Below are positions 31,640 to 44,464 of a DNA stretch of 64,000 nucleotides, piece by piece. Position 1 is the first letter of the stretch, and every line of letters begins with the position of its first letter. The notes below the pieces were generated by a model that was not told where the DNA came from, did not search any database, and saw only the letters and a program-made list of their open reading frames with translations. Source of the DNA: Saururus chinensis. Its lineage: Eukaryota > Streptophyta > Magnoliopsida > Piperales > Saururaceae. The position numbers and the translations under genes are program-made. Location: the NCBI GenBank assembly GCA_035235625.1, contig CP141147.1:15737001-15801000 (forward strand). Direction: 5' to 3'.

Positions 31640-34288
31640 TATACGCCCTAGAATTTTAAGGTTTTGAAATTTTGAATGTTTGGGCCCATTAGTGAGTTTT
31701 ACGGCCAAACAACTATTTTTCTTAAAATTGGAATATTTTGAGCATGATTCGCTCGAATGAGCTTTTACATTGTTTGAAGGGCTCTAAGAGTTGAATGTAT
31801 CGAGCCTAAGAATGTGTAAAACGGACACTGGGATCATAGGATACAAACTCAAAAAATGTGTCGTGGCAGGACCCACTTTATTTTCACGAGATAAGGTACC
31901 CTTGTGTGGTCTTGTTTTGTAGTGCTCATCAATTCGGGATATAAAGTTACGCTCATTTGAAGTGTAAATTTTTTTTAATAAAGACAAAATAAAAAAATTT
32001 GTGTCAGCAACACTGTGTCACGGGGTAGCAAAGTGGACTATTCATGACACGTGCTAGGACACACACACGTGTGGAAGTGTTGTATACTAAGTGTGAATGT
32101 GTTGCGGGAACTGCCTGTAGTGTTGCACATCATGTATGCAGGTGTTGTCGGGAAAGCCCGCAACGTTGCGCAACATGTGTGCACAACGTTGTGCTAAATG
32201 CACGCAATGATATATGGAGTCTTAAGATGTCCCCTCCCCTCTAAATAGCATTGGAGAGTCTTTTGGGGCCGTTTGACAAACTTTGGAGGGACCATACTTG
32301 TACAACCACTTGCAGAATATAAGAAATCTCTTATGCTATATAGGGGGGACATGGTGAGCTGAAATGCATGAGTTGTTGGTATGATGCCTAGCCTTGCAAC
32401 CAGCCATCTCGGATGACATGGAAGGCTTGTTGTGCTGCTAGCTAGCATGCTAGGAGCGCCATCCGCTGTGGGGACTTACAAGGCAGCCGTCCAGCCTTAT
32501 GGCCTTGTTGGAAAGATTGACTTTTGCATGCACTTAGCTGAGATGGATTGTTCGGATGTCCAAGTTGTCTAAATTGGATATATGAATCGCAAGGATGTGT
32601 CACCCTTCGGCTAGCTCGCTTGGGAAATGTCCCAACACATTTGCACGTCTGCCTTGGATAGGTTTGTTGCTTGGTTTTGCGGGCTAGACGCTTAGTCGAA
32701 TGGCACAAGGCCATGACCTTGACGAGAAAACCTTACTCGCTTGGCTATTTGGCCTTGCATTGACTCACGCGTTGTGCATGCATCAGTGCTAACGCAATGG
32801 CTCCATTTCCTTATAAAAAGGGGATGATGGGGGTTCTAATTCACAATATTTATTTTCCTCCCCTCTCTTCTAACCTCTCCCTGTTGTGAAACTTTAAACC
32901 TCTATTTCTAAGCCATTTCTTGCCTGATTTCTTCCGTTCAAAAACCGATCCCTGCTAATAATTCGAGGGCTCTCTACATCATAGAAGTGTTCATTTTTCA
33001 AGTTAGCTATCTAAAGGGGGGAACAACTCGGGGTTAGGGGAGGCTTCGTCAGTCACTTTTGGAATGAAACGGGGAAACGTCCTAGCACAAGGGAAGACTT
33101 TGTCTGCCACTTTATGTCTAGAAAGAGAATTATTCCCAGTGCAAGGGGATGCTCCGTCCACCGCTTCCAAGCCTGGAAGGAGATCCTGTCCGAGTGTGAG
33201 GGGAGGTTTTGCCTGCCACTCTTAGGCATAGGAATGAGATAAGGCTCCGACCACCGGTAGTTACTCCAATCAAATTCAAGAACGAAGGGTAGGTGGTTAT
33301 GTGCTACGACTATGCCATACAATTTCATAATTCTTTCATAAAAGATTATTTCAAAAAAGGGTATTATGGGTCAAACAAATACTAAAATAATAGAGTCATA
33401 TACACCCCGAAGAGGGATTTCATCGTGATACAAACTTTAATGTTATTTTTATTGAATGACATTACGAACGATTTTGATCACATTTGACGGACAATTATTT
33501 GGTATGAAGCACAAAAACTATCATCGGTTTTGAAGGGTAACTATTTGATATAAAGCCAAAAAGCTATCAAAATTACGACTCCTAAGTACCGCCTATTAAG
33601 GCATATGGCATGCCCATGAAATGAGAAATCGTGAGAAGATCTCTTTCATTCAGATCCCGATGCCCCACGAGCATGGGTGCATGTCACGCTGGTATTAGTG
33701 GCATTTTGTGAATAACAATTTATCCAATTTTGAATTATTTATTAGATTCTAGTTACAAACGATTTATCCAATTTTATTGGATTACGTGAATGCCTATTTA
33801 TCCGATTTTTGTAAAAGAAGTGTGTTCATATTTTATTAGTCAACAATAATATTTTTGTGATATGTTAAGTCAACTTTTGAGTATGAATTATTAGAATAAT
33901 GTTTTATGTCTTGCTTATACTTTATGTTATAGCATGTTAGTAGAATTTAACTCTATATGCTGAGTATATAATATACTCACCCACCCCTAAACGTTGTAGG
34001 CATTAGCGAAGGGTATGATTTTATTAAAGATAGCCTATAAAACTTTGAAAGATCTACTCTTTGAATTTATTTTGCCAAAGTTCTTTTGATACGTAATATG
34101 TATATACTTTTGTGCCACTTTGATTTTGTTAAGGCACGTTGAGCCATGTTTTCTATCTACTACAGATTTTATAATTATGTAAATTAATAAAAGGTTACTC
34201 TTATGTACATGGTTGATCTTTGCCCCATTTTCCTTACGAATTGTTGGTACTCCAACTTTTATATTATTTAAAAAGTTAGGGTGCTATA
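31640..34288 (+). mobile_element. Family B-like LTR, forward, nested in family C
   Basis: Starts TATACGCCCTAGAATTTT and ends TTAGGGTGCTATA, decayed from the TGTA...TACA form. Flanks AGTAG and GGCAG differ only by transitions, as expected of an old, methylated target duplication. The middle (33001-33250) has the roughly 60-bp GGGGAGGCTTCGTC-type repeats found in family B at 38455 and 45290. It carries the TGAGTATA-TAA-TATACTCA palindrome at 33961. Confidence 0.6.
33961..33979. repeat. Shared LTR palindrome, copy 2
   Basis: TGAGTATA-TAA-TATACTCA, perfect 8-bp arms, then CCCACCCC, in the nested B-like LTR and 309 bp from its 3' end. Confidence 0.9.
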
Positions 34289-34707
34289 GGCAGTATTTCG
34301 AATAAATAGCTTTTAGGCTCTATACCAAATATCTACTTAGAGAGTGCGAAGACCTAAAACATCGAAAAGTTTGTTTACAGATAAAGAGTAATTTCAAAAC
34401 AAAGTGGGAGTGACCCCATAAGAGAATTTTCTTTGAAAAATACAATTAATCTTAGTAAAGCATAAATTTAGAAATTAAAAACCCCCACCTTAACTTGTTA
34501 CGATCTTAATTATCGCAGTTGAAGTCTCTCCTTTGAGGTTTTTCTTAGTGCTAGAGTTGTCAATTCATGAAAATAACCATTGCAATGCGTAGAACACCAT
34601 CGATTTAGCTAGGAATAGCTTTTGAACGGACCAAAACGGGTTTAAAATAACTTAGAAATAAAGAAAAAAGAAGACAAGGAGAGAAATGGGGCATAAAATG
34701 GTTTTTA

Positions 34708-34719
34708 CCCCCCCCCCCC
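34708..34719. repeat. Run of 12 C
   Basis: Homopolymer inside the reverse family C LTR. Confidence 0.9.
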
Positions 34720-35724
34720 TCTTTATATTGCAAACACCTCCCTAGAGGCAGTGTTGCACCTCCAAATTTGGGAGTGCCACAAGAAATGGTAGCATGCATG
34801 TCACCCGCGTGTCATGCGCATGACATTGCTTGTGACTCACACGCTGCTGAGCACAGTTCTGTCACCCACTGTGTGGAGCTGCGTGTCCTGTGCGCCCGTC
34901 AAGCATGTGACTAGTATTTTTTATTTGTTTAAAAAATGTTTCTAACTTCAACATGCTATATCATTCTACCCCAACTCAAATTTGTGCATTCTTAGTACCG
35001 TTGAGCTAGTATCGACAAACCCTACAAAACTAATTTGCTCATGAGTAGGTTATCCTGCACTTTTCAAGTAGGTTCTGCCTATGTGACATATTTTTCGAGG
35101 TTATAACTTTCACTCCCGACCTTTTTTTCTCTCGTTCTTTGACTTATTACGTTCATCTCTTTGAGCTCTAACATACACTTAAAAATATAAAATAATAAGA
35201 TTTACTAAATTAAAAGAATGGTTATTAATACTGATATTAACTCCATTTAAGGGTAAAAATAGTACCAAAAATCTAGGGTTATTACACCAATTGACTTTGG
35301 TGGTTGTCTGGCATACTAGTGCATAATTAGCCACACTTTTAGCTAGGTCTGGTGGACTCCGACCTAGTTTGGTGAATTACAATAGGGAAGCCCAACAATA
35401 GTAGGGAAGACTTTGGTGGCAATCTGTTGGACTTCAGTGGCAATCTGTTGGACGACATAAGCATAGGGTGACGGGGGAAGAGGCAAGAGACACATGCACA
35501 TTTCCAATTCCAAAGGGGAAAGTTATAATTAGAAATGCATGAATTGAGCATTTTTTAGTTATAAGCTTGCATTTTGAAGTATGTGGTTCTAAAACTGATA
35601 CATTGACTAACATTGTACTCTTAAAATCTAGCACTAACCCCATACCCACCAATGTCGTAGTATGAAATTGTGAGTTTAATTCCCTTCCCTTGAAGATCAC
35701 TGTAATGCATTTAGCCCAATAATG

Positions 35725-36981
35725 TCACGCCCCGCCACACCCCCTTGACTTGAACTGGGTCTAAGGAGGCGGGACACAACGTGATGAAGTAGAGTTGCGA
35801 AAGACTAACCCATCATAGGTGGTTCTTTTCGAAGTACACAACATGTGCCCTTTATGCAAAAGCAAATGACGGGAGGTAAAAGAGATTAATTATCAATCTT
35901 AGTCCAACACAATACCCACAACATCTAAAATGAATGTAATCTCAAGCCTTAGGGCTACAACATGTCAAAAGCCATCATAGGCTTATCAAAGTATGAAATA
36001 AAGTCAAGTATAAGATCATCATATCACATGGCAAGTTTAAAACAACACAATATCTAGCCCCCTCTTATGATGCATGCCCATCCTCAAACTCAACATAAAA
36101 CTATCTGGAGCACCTGCATGACATGGCATACAACCCCAAAACAAAACCACAAACAAAAAGGGTGAGATTAGCTCAATAAGCGTTTTAAAACGAAACATAA
36201 ATTCACGATAACACCACATATCCATTCTCTACAACCGTGCATCATGAGATAAATCACATTCTATCTACACATTCACACCATGTGTGCATCATAGGTTCAT
36301 TCATAATTCATAACACGTATACACACCCTGTGCAATCATTTAAGTTCCATGGTTCATTCACATCCTGCATTAGGAATGTATCAATATCCACATTCACCTT
36401 GCATAATCAAGTTTATCAAACCACAATCCCTCCTGCATGTTCAAGTGTAATCATTTCATACACACCATGTGTAACATAAGCACCATTGTCCCTACATAAC
36501 CTGTGTCAATGAGCATTATCATCCATACACATGCATAAACTATCCGGTGAATGTCTCACAATAGAGAGACAACCTTGCTTATCCTGGTCGAAGCACAAAT
36601 AGACCTACTCACCCGGGACAGTCCTAAAAAGGAAGTCTGAATTCCTAAAAAGGAAAACTAGAGTAGTTTGGGTAAATCCTAATGGGGAAGTACCCCCTAG
36701 TAAGCCAGTGCACACAGACAAACTAGCCTAGAATTCCAAAAATTACATCAATTTAACTCATTATAGCAAATCCACTCTTCTCACCCGGGAATGAAACCCG
36801 TCCTCAAAGGGACGTAAAACTCCGTCCATTCGAACGTAAAACCCCGTCCATTCGGACGTAAAACTGATTCAATAAATCTCAGGTGCGGCTGATCCAAAAC
36901 ACTACGATATCCAATTAATTAATCATGGTTAAACACAAGTAATCTTTCCTTACAAGTCATTATCAAGATGCATGTGACATG
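35725..36981 (-). mobile_element. LTR F, reverse, 3' part only
   Basis: Starts TGTCACGCCCCGCCACACCC, the reverse of a typical gypsy LTR end (GGGGCGTGACA). About 440 bp in, GGTGAGATTAGCTCAATAAG is a decayed form of the shared LTR palindrome. The other end is lost at the start of the next LTR. Confidence 0.5.
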
Positions 36982-37653
36982 TGTAATACCCCTAATTTTA
37001 CTAGGTTCTCAAAATTGAACACGTGGAAAATAGTATGTTGCCCCCCTAAACTTTTTATTTAAATTAATTCATAAATAAATTGAATTTGTGGCTAAAACAT
37101 ATGTGATTAAAAAGTAGACAGAAAGAGCTTTGAAATGCCACCAAGAACGAACGAATCAGAATTCGGATGAGGGAGTTATGACCATTCAAAGTTGAACATG
37201 ACGTATAGTGCCCGATTACCCGATTTAGACATGTGTTTGGGAGTCGTTTTACAGGCCCAATTATTTAAAGTGAGAAATTATTAAAATATAGCCCAAGTGG
37301 TCCACCTTGGCACAACTTCTAAGGGGATTAGAGTCTCTAATCCTCATGCTTATAAAAAGGGCTTTATAGAGCTCAATTGGGAGAGCTTTTGGCCGGGGAG
37401 AGGAGAGAAGAAGCCTCCGGGGGTGTTTTCTAGCGAAGGCGGTCAGCGTCGGAGTTGGAGATGAGCGAGCGCGAAGACCGGAATTTTGATGAGATATGAT
37501 CACTTATAACTACTAATTTTTTTAGATGTTTAAGGTAAATTAATGGTGATTTATGTTTAATTGTGGATTGGCCTTTTAATGATAATTTATTGAAATTTGA
37601 AATTAAGCCACTAGCCACTAGCCACTGTCGGGAAATTGAACTCCAGAGCACTG
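36982..37653 (+). mobile_element. LTR G, forward, 5' part
   Basis: Starts TGTAATACCCCTAATTTTAC. It contains a TATA-type promoter near 37350 (GCTTATAAAAAGGGCTTTAT) followed by a GC-rich leader. It is interrupted at 37654 by a solo LTR and resumes at about 39743; its 3' end was not identified. Confidence 0.55.
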
Positions 37654-39737
37654 TGTAACGACCCATTTTTCGATTACGCCTAAACTGAGGGGCTAGGCGT
37701 AATTATATAATTTTTAGTTAAGTTTTAGGGGGTTTCAAGGGATTTAAATCTTCATAGTTTGGTTAGAGCGCAAAGTAACGAGCGTAACAAATCAAAGAAC
37801 ACGCGAAACGGAGGTTGGGAGCAAAAGTTATGACCTCAAAAAACATGCCACATGGGCAAAACCCATTTGAAAAGTGTGGGATAATTATCCATGTGTAGTT
37901 TATTTCGAAGGGCTCGTCGATACTAGCCCATTGGTACCAAAAACACACGATTCCAACTTCGGGGTAGGAAGTTATCGCATTTTGAAGTGGGGATAGTATT
38001 TAAGTGAAATAATAATAAAATAATAGAGAAAATGACAAAAAATTGATAATGTCAACAGCATGAGCCGAGCTGCGCGAGCTGCCAAACGAACCACAGCACG
38101 TGAGCCATGCTACACCGCATAATGCGGGGCCCTCTGTGCGACACGTAGTGAATCCGCGCGACGCACAAAGTAGCACGCACGTGGGCAACAGTGCCATTTG
38201 CGCACCACATGAGGGACTCACGATGCGTGTCGCGCACACGTGTGTTTATCTTCTCCCATTCACTCTCTGGTCTTCATTGTAAATTTAAAACTCCGTATAA
38301 TCTCCTAGAAGAGTTTTTTGGCTCGTTATGTGTTTGTTTTCATATGTTCAAGTGGCGTTCTTAGCTAATTCGAGGGTGTTCTACACAATGGAAGTGTTCA
38401 TTCCTTGAGTTGGCGATCATATAAGGGGGGGGGGGGGGGGTGGGGGGGACATCTTAGGGCAAGAGGAGGCTTCGTCCTTCATCGTCGGGACACAACGTGA
38501 GAAGTGGCCCAGAGTAGGGGAAGCTTTGTTCTTCACCGAAGGGCCATGTAGTGAGAGAAACTACCCCAGGAAAGGGAGGTTTTGTTTGTAGCTTACATGC
38601 CCAAAAAGAGGAAAGAGTCTCTGGGCAAGGGGAAAGTCTATTTGTAACCTACGGGTGCATAGAGAGAGAAGTGTCTCCGAGTAGGGGAGGTTCTCTCTGG
38701 CGCCTACGGGCACGAGAAGTGTAAAGTGTCCCGGGTTAAGGGGAGGTTATGTGAGTTGCCTTCAGACCACAAAGAGAGAAATGTCTGGGTTAAAGAGAGG
38801 TGATGTCCGCCACCTTCGAACGCATAAGAAAAATATTCAGGAGGTAGAGGAGGTTCTGCATGCCATCTCCAGATCTGAAGGGGAAGACACCCTGAAGAAA
38901 CGAGCAACTCTAATTGCCGCTACTTCCGAAATTCTAAGGGAGTAAGCTTTTCTGACTTTCCGATTTAATATGTCTTATATGTATGCACATCTTAATTAGT
39001 AATATTAATATACTAATTAAGATATATCATTTGCTATTCTGATATGTTCTGATTCGATCTGCTTTGATATGCTCTATTTTGATCCGATCTACTCTGAAAT
39101 GCTATGTTTTAATATGATATGCTCCGATATGATATGATATGTTATGGTCAAATGAAATCTCATATGATCTGATGGGATCTGATATGATCTAATTTTGTCT
39201 GTTGTGTGTTCTGCTATGCTATGTGATAAGAGTGAGATATGTGATTCCATTAGTATTCTGCTCACCTATATGATAGAGTGACATGTATGATTCCACTGAT
39301 TTGTTAGCTTCCGTTTGATTTCAATGATTTTTGTCTCATTTCCATATGAGTCCGATTAAATGTTCAGATATATGTATATTGACGTATGTGTTTTTGTATT
39401 GCCTGATGTATGTAATAGTTGTTTGGCAGAACTATGATCAGATCCGATTGTATTGTAATAACATCATGGATGTTATCCAACATGTATGTAGGCAACAAAT
39501 GGCAAGACAACGTTGACCTGATCCAAATTTGTTATAAAATTATGTTTGTTTTAGCCTATGCAGAATGGAGTGTTAAAGCTATGTAGTGCGTAGAGTAACG
39601 TTATGACTCTCGCACACATAGTCCGCCGCTCCTAGTTGATCTCGTTCTCGTTCTCATTTTTATGAAATTAAATTTACTCCGATTTTTTTTTTCTGAACCC
39701 CTTGGTTCGGGTCAATTTTCAGGGTCGGGGTGTTACA
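37654..39737 (+). mobile_element. Solo LTR, family B (2084 bp)
   Basis: TGTAACGACCC...GGTGTTACA. Five-base flanks CACTG (37649-37653) and CACTA (39738-39742) match in four positions, consistent with a target duplication. Shares with 44559-46513 the GGGCTCGTCGATAC(T/A)AG segment, diverged roughly 60-bp GGGGAGG-type repeats (38455-38900) and the CAGAACTA(T/C)G segment. A degenerate (TCTGATATG)n tract lies at 39040-39210. Confidence 0.75.
38425..38448 (+). repeat. G16-T-G7 run
   Basis: Sixteen G, one T and seven G within the family B solo LTR; it could form a G-quadruplex. The exact count may be unreliable in assembly. Confidence 0.85.
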
Positions 39738-39742
39738 CACTA

Positions 39743-40334
39743 ACCGGCAGAGGAAAGGCTCAACCACTTCTTCCCTTTGCCTTCTTCGTACCCGGCCACA
39801 CGACTAGGCAGGGGAAGAAGGAGAGGTTGCCCTACCTGTAATTGTCCAGACACCTTAGACAAGCAAGCCTCCTCCTTTATGTCGATTTTGTCCTATCAAT
39901 ATGCAGGAAGCTCCACTGGATGGATGCACAAAATATTGAAAACAAAAAGTTATTATGGCCATCAGAGGGTCAAAATTACTCATAGATCAAAAGACTTTTA
40001 CGTGTGTTCTAACCAAGTTTTAGACCAGGGAAAAATCCTAAAGGATTTGAAATAACAAATTTACCCTTATGAGTTGAATTGTAGAATAATTTCTAATGAC
40101 CCAATTTAGGGGCTCCGGTTCATGGGCTTATGAGTGGGTTTAAAAATTAAGAAAAAATTCAGTGTGTATGTGTACCATAATTATAGACCAATGATCAAGC
40201 TGGGGGGAAATCTAAGTAAATAGATAATTAACTATTTTAGCCCTAGGGTTAAGGTAAAACTTTTAAATGAACTAGGGTCGGATCAAGAGGTTTACGACCC
40301 AGTAAAACAGCAAGAAAATTACCTTGGGTTAGTG
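39743..40334 (+). other. Likely continuation of LTR G
   Basis: Follows the family B solo LTR directly. A 92-codon plus ORF (39777-40055) has no recognisable domain. No LTR end seen. Confidence 0.35.
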
Positions 40335-40675
40335 TTGTCGCCGAGTCGGGTTTGGGTCGAGTTTTGTCAAACCTGAACCCGATACCACTTAAGAAAACTG
40401 TAACCCGAACCTGACCCAAATAAACCCAACTCGTTTGACCCATTTAGAATAAAAAATATTTTTAAAATATTTTTATTATTATTTTTAAATAATATTATAA
40501 TATATAAAAAATTATATTTATATTTATAATTATATTCGGGTCGAGTCGATTTGGATCACCTAAAACCCGACCCCAACCCGAATAGCTATTCCAGTTAAAT
40601 TTTAAAAACCAAACCCGACCCATTAGGATCGGGTCGGGTTTTACCATATAATCGAACGGAGTGGCATCCCTACCT
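40335..40675. mobile_element. GGGTCGGGTT-bordered element
   Basis: Pairs of GGGTCGGGT/ACCCGACCC words lie at both sides (40345-40435 and 40540-40640) of an AT-only core (40448-40535). The right end reads GGAGTGGCATCCCTACC, as in plant DNA elements starting GGTAGGGATG. The left end is not clean. Confidence 0.5.
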
Positions 40676-41597
40676 CAGGTCCATATCGTCAAAGAATACC
40701 ACCTTGAGAGTAGTTTTGGAACCATTAGAGTTCAAGGAAGCCTAAACAAAATGATAGAAATGCCCATATGAGCAGACCGGCCCGTATTCGTGTGAAATGA
40801 ATTAACGGGCCAATTTGATGTTAAAACTTCTTGAGGGGTCAAAGACTTACCCGAGAATGGAGAGGATCATGTCCTATGTGGGAAAATTGAAAAGGCTCTT
40901 TGGAACAACACTTGCCATTTAGTGAGTTTGTTTATTGTAACGCCTCATTTTGGTGGTGGAATGACTTCTGTGAACCTTTTGTGGAAGATATGTTATCATC
41001 GACAAGTTGGATGAAGTAAGTGAGCGTAGGATGCGCTAATTTGAATTTGTTTGGCACCATGAGGATAACTTGAAGTTAGCTAGAGCAGGGTTGCAGATAA
41101 CGTAAGGCTGATGAAAGAATTATATAGATGGAAGGTGAATGGATCTTGAGTTGAGGTTGGCTATTTTGTGTTTTTACACGTCTTCCTAGCGAAGGGGGTT
41201 ATTTTGTTCTAAGTACAAAGGAAGTTAAAATTTCGAGGAGTAGGCCCTTTTTAAGATCCTCGAGTGGATCAGACAAGTAACCATTGAGTTACCTTGCAAC
41301 CACAACTCACCAAAGTAAGCAATGGAACCTTGTTTTAGGGTACACTCTGATAAAGCTTCATCATGGCTTAATCGTTGAGGGGAGTTTGTATTAGACCTTG
41401 GCAGTCAAAAGGAGGTTTTGAAGACTAGGATTATTCCTTTGGTGGAGAGCTTGTGGCGATGCAATTTCTTCCGTAATGGTGATGTGGCATGTTCTTGTGG
41501 ATTTGAAAGTTATATCCCGAAGTGTTTCTTGTTTCAATTGTACTTTGTAAGTTGATTATGAAATTTCGAGGACAAAATTTTTTTAAGGGGGAAAGAT
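40676..41597 (+). mobile_element. 3' end of a gypsy internal region with polypurine tract
   Basis: Ends ATTTCGAGGACAAAAT...TTTAAGGGGGAAAGAT immediately before the LTR start at 41598. An AGGACAAAATTTTTTTAAGGGGG-type polypurine tract is typical of Ty3/gypsy elements. No pol motif was recognised upstream; that part is decayed or non-coding. Confidence 0.6.
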
Positions 41598-44464
41598 TGT
41601 AACATCCCTGATTTTTCTGTAATTTTTCTGCATATTTCTACTATTTTTGACATTTTTTGCAATGTTTTGCAGTTTTCTGCTCGTATTTTTTATGAAGAAA
41701 TTTTATGCTTCGGCGTATTCATATTTGTAATAAGCATGACCGTAAGGTTCAGGAGTGGTGTTTAGTCGTAGGTCATGGGCCTCGACGCATCACATAAATT
41801 TTTCGGTGCAAAAACAGGAGAGAAAAGGGCGCAACGCGAAGGAGAACAGAAACTAAAAAAAATATAAAATGTACAAAGAACAGATTGGACATGGTAAGTG
41901 TCATAGCTACCGGCTTCCGCCTGACTGACCATGGCATGGCGACATCGCCGCCACCTCCTCTACCTGGTAACGCCGGCCACCGCTTCTCCGCTCTCCTCTT
42001 TTCCGTTTCAACCCGAGAGACACCTGATTGTGGAATTTCACCCCGATTCGTAGCCACTGACAGTTGAATGGCGTCCAGACCGCCACCACAGTTCCGCCCT
42101 GGCCAAAGCGACCTCCAGCCACTGGCGTCCTAGCCTCCCCACCCCCTCTTCACCGCCATGAGGTAAAAACTATTCTGCCTCTATTTTTTTGGTTTTCTGT
42201 TCAGTACAACCTACAGATGTGCCGCTGGTGGCCGCTGCCTCCCTGACCCCTCTGCCCAATTTCAATTCGGATAAAAATTTTGTCGTGATCTTCTGCCTTG
42301 TGTTTATGCTATCACCCACAAATAACCGATCCACCTTTGGTATGCCACCTTGAGCCTACAACGGCGAGGTGTCGAGGTCTGGTCTCCCTTGACCCAATCA
42401 GTCCTATTTTCCTCGATCGCCTGAGAAAATTCTGCCCTTTTCTTTGGTGGCTTCCATTCTCTACCGTCGAACATCTCATCGATGTCCATTTGACTTGCTG
42501 TAACCTGGTGACTGTTGGGTCCCTCCTTCTTCTAGGTCTAGCCCTTGGCCCCACCTGGCCGTTCATGGCCCGACAATCCGTGTTTGCCACCCCAACTCAG
42601 TGCACTATCGCCCTCAGCTAAACAAAATTTATATCTTTTAACCGGCAGTTTTGTTGTCACTAGTGTTAGCGAGAGGACAACCGCACACTGGCTTGGCCCA
42701 ACAATGGTAAGGGGCCACCATTTTAGGCCTCCCCTGCATGTCTTCTGCACACACCAGATGCCCCTAAACTTTGGGGTACGTCTCTGACTGCCGCTGATCG
42801 GCCCTGCTCCAACCCAAGCCAACGTGTTCTGCTTGTTATTGCGCGGACTTGGGTTGTATGTCCGACTGACGTGGGCTTTGCCCCGACCCAGTGACATCAA
42901 GGGTCAACAATTCTGGCCCGATTCTACCTCTGCACCCCCACTTTTGTTATGCACAACCCAGAACCTGCGGGAAGTCCCTGGTTCCCTATCATTCCAAAAG
43001 GAAATGTATTGTTGGCCATTAGCCTTGGACTGTTGAAGGCTCGATCGTTGTTGTGCCCATATCCTCCACCGTAAGTCGTGCTTGATGCATGATTGTCCGT
43101 ACGATGATTTGGTTGGGGTAGCATTTAGAAATGTCGCTACCTTTGTCGGCCACCTACGCCCGACCTTAATGCCTCAACACGTGTTTATGGAACGACTCCA
43201 CCACTAGGCAATATGGCCACTAAAGCCCTCCTCTGTCTCTCCTATGTCCGTGTGTACGCAACCAAGCCCTCCGCTATGTTGTGAGGCTTCGACAATATGA
43301 AATTGTTGCCGCTAGATGTAGTCCGTGGTCTACTTTAACGTTTGTGGCCAACTTGTGTTTTAAACTGTTGGCCGACCTCCAATTAGTCACCTCCTATTCT
43401 GTGGTCACTTTTGCCATCCCTAGTGGCACGACCGTGTGTCCAGTCGCCCTAGTGCGCCCAGTCTTATGCTTTGAGTGCAATTAATCTAACCTTATCAAGA
43501 TTAATTCCAGCATCTCTGAAAATCCTCGGGACAACGACTCTCTCAGTGCGATGTTTTGGCAGCCTATTCCGCTATCGATGCCGCCACCATCATTTGCTCG
43601 CCATCAAACTCATGTGGATTACGAGGTAGGGGACCTTGAACTCGTAATTTCATAATAGCATGCTTGATTATGTAGTAGCATGCTAGGAGTTTATAACTTA
43701 ATGTTTTGCATGATAAATATTGATTAAATGAGCATATGTTATGCATGTGAATTATGCGTATATTAGTGAAGACTAAGGGTACAATAGTAAGTTATGAATT
43801 ATATGTATGTGATTAGAGCGTGTGATCAATCTTCGTTGTGGGCTAGTGGTGTGTGATCGATGGGCACGATTATGGGTGTTTGATTGTAAGTTTGTCGAAG
43901 GGGCATTTGAAGGATTATGATGTGGAAATTACAACGGTATGCTAGGCGAGGGAAGACTTATGAATGACGGGCAAAGGTTGGACTTTATGAGATTGGAGGA
44001 TTAGTTCAGATTGAGTTGGAGGGTACGATGGAGCTATGAGCAAGAGAATTAGGGGATGCAAGAATTTTGAAGACTTAAGATTCAGAGCGCTTTTGGGGGC
44101 CTATGAGTTAGTAAGAGATAACAACATAATTGTACTGTATAATGTATGTAATGTGAATTGTAACAGAAAACAATGAGTAAGGAATTAGTAAGGGTTTGAT
44201 GATGGGACTGAGGTCTAAAGGGTGTCATTTGAGGAGTTCGAGTAAGATGATTCGGTTTGAAGGCGGATGGTGTAAGATGTAAGGCCGTAAGTGTATGATG
44301 GTAAGAGTATCAGCATGAAATTCGAGTTTAAGTAAGGTTGTGTAAAGATTCGTAAGACTGTAAGTGTCAGGGTGGGAGATGAGCTAAGTAAAGGATGCTA
44401 CCTTTGTGGATTAGAGCTTCAGAACGGGTGTAGTTCTAGCTTACGATTTTATCAGATTAATTAT

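Larger units (their letters stand above)
31110..35286 (-). mobile_element. Family C LTR, reverse, split by a nested LTR
   Basis: The right end GGGTTATTACA at 35286 reads TGTAATAACCC on minus, a gypsy-type LTR start. 31290-31639 and 34289-35286 match, in the same order, the second family C copy at 53611-55287. For example, CTCATGGGGCAACGGGAGAC and TTTTCCCATGATATCCCAG lie opposite CTCATGGGGCATTGAGAGGC and CTTTCCCATGATGCTCC. A forward LTR at 31640-34288 interrupts it. The left end is approximate. Confidence 0.65.

Noticed and set aside
40676..41597. Expected chromodomain or integrase end before the family A 3' LTR
   Set aside because: The polypurine tract is clear, but no chromodomain or integrase motif could be read in any frame, so only the non-coding tail is annotated.
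41885..43490. Many overlapping Pro/Arg/Cys-rich ORFs; also 51661-52601 and 58134-59076
   Set aside because: They arise from GC-rich LTR leader DNA. Frames and lengths are not conserved between the three family A copies.
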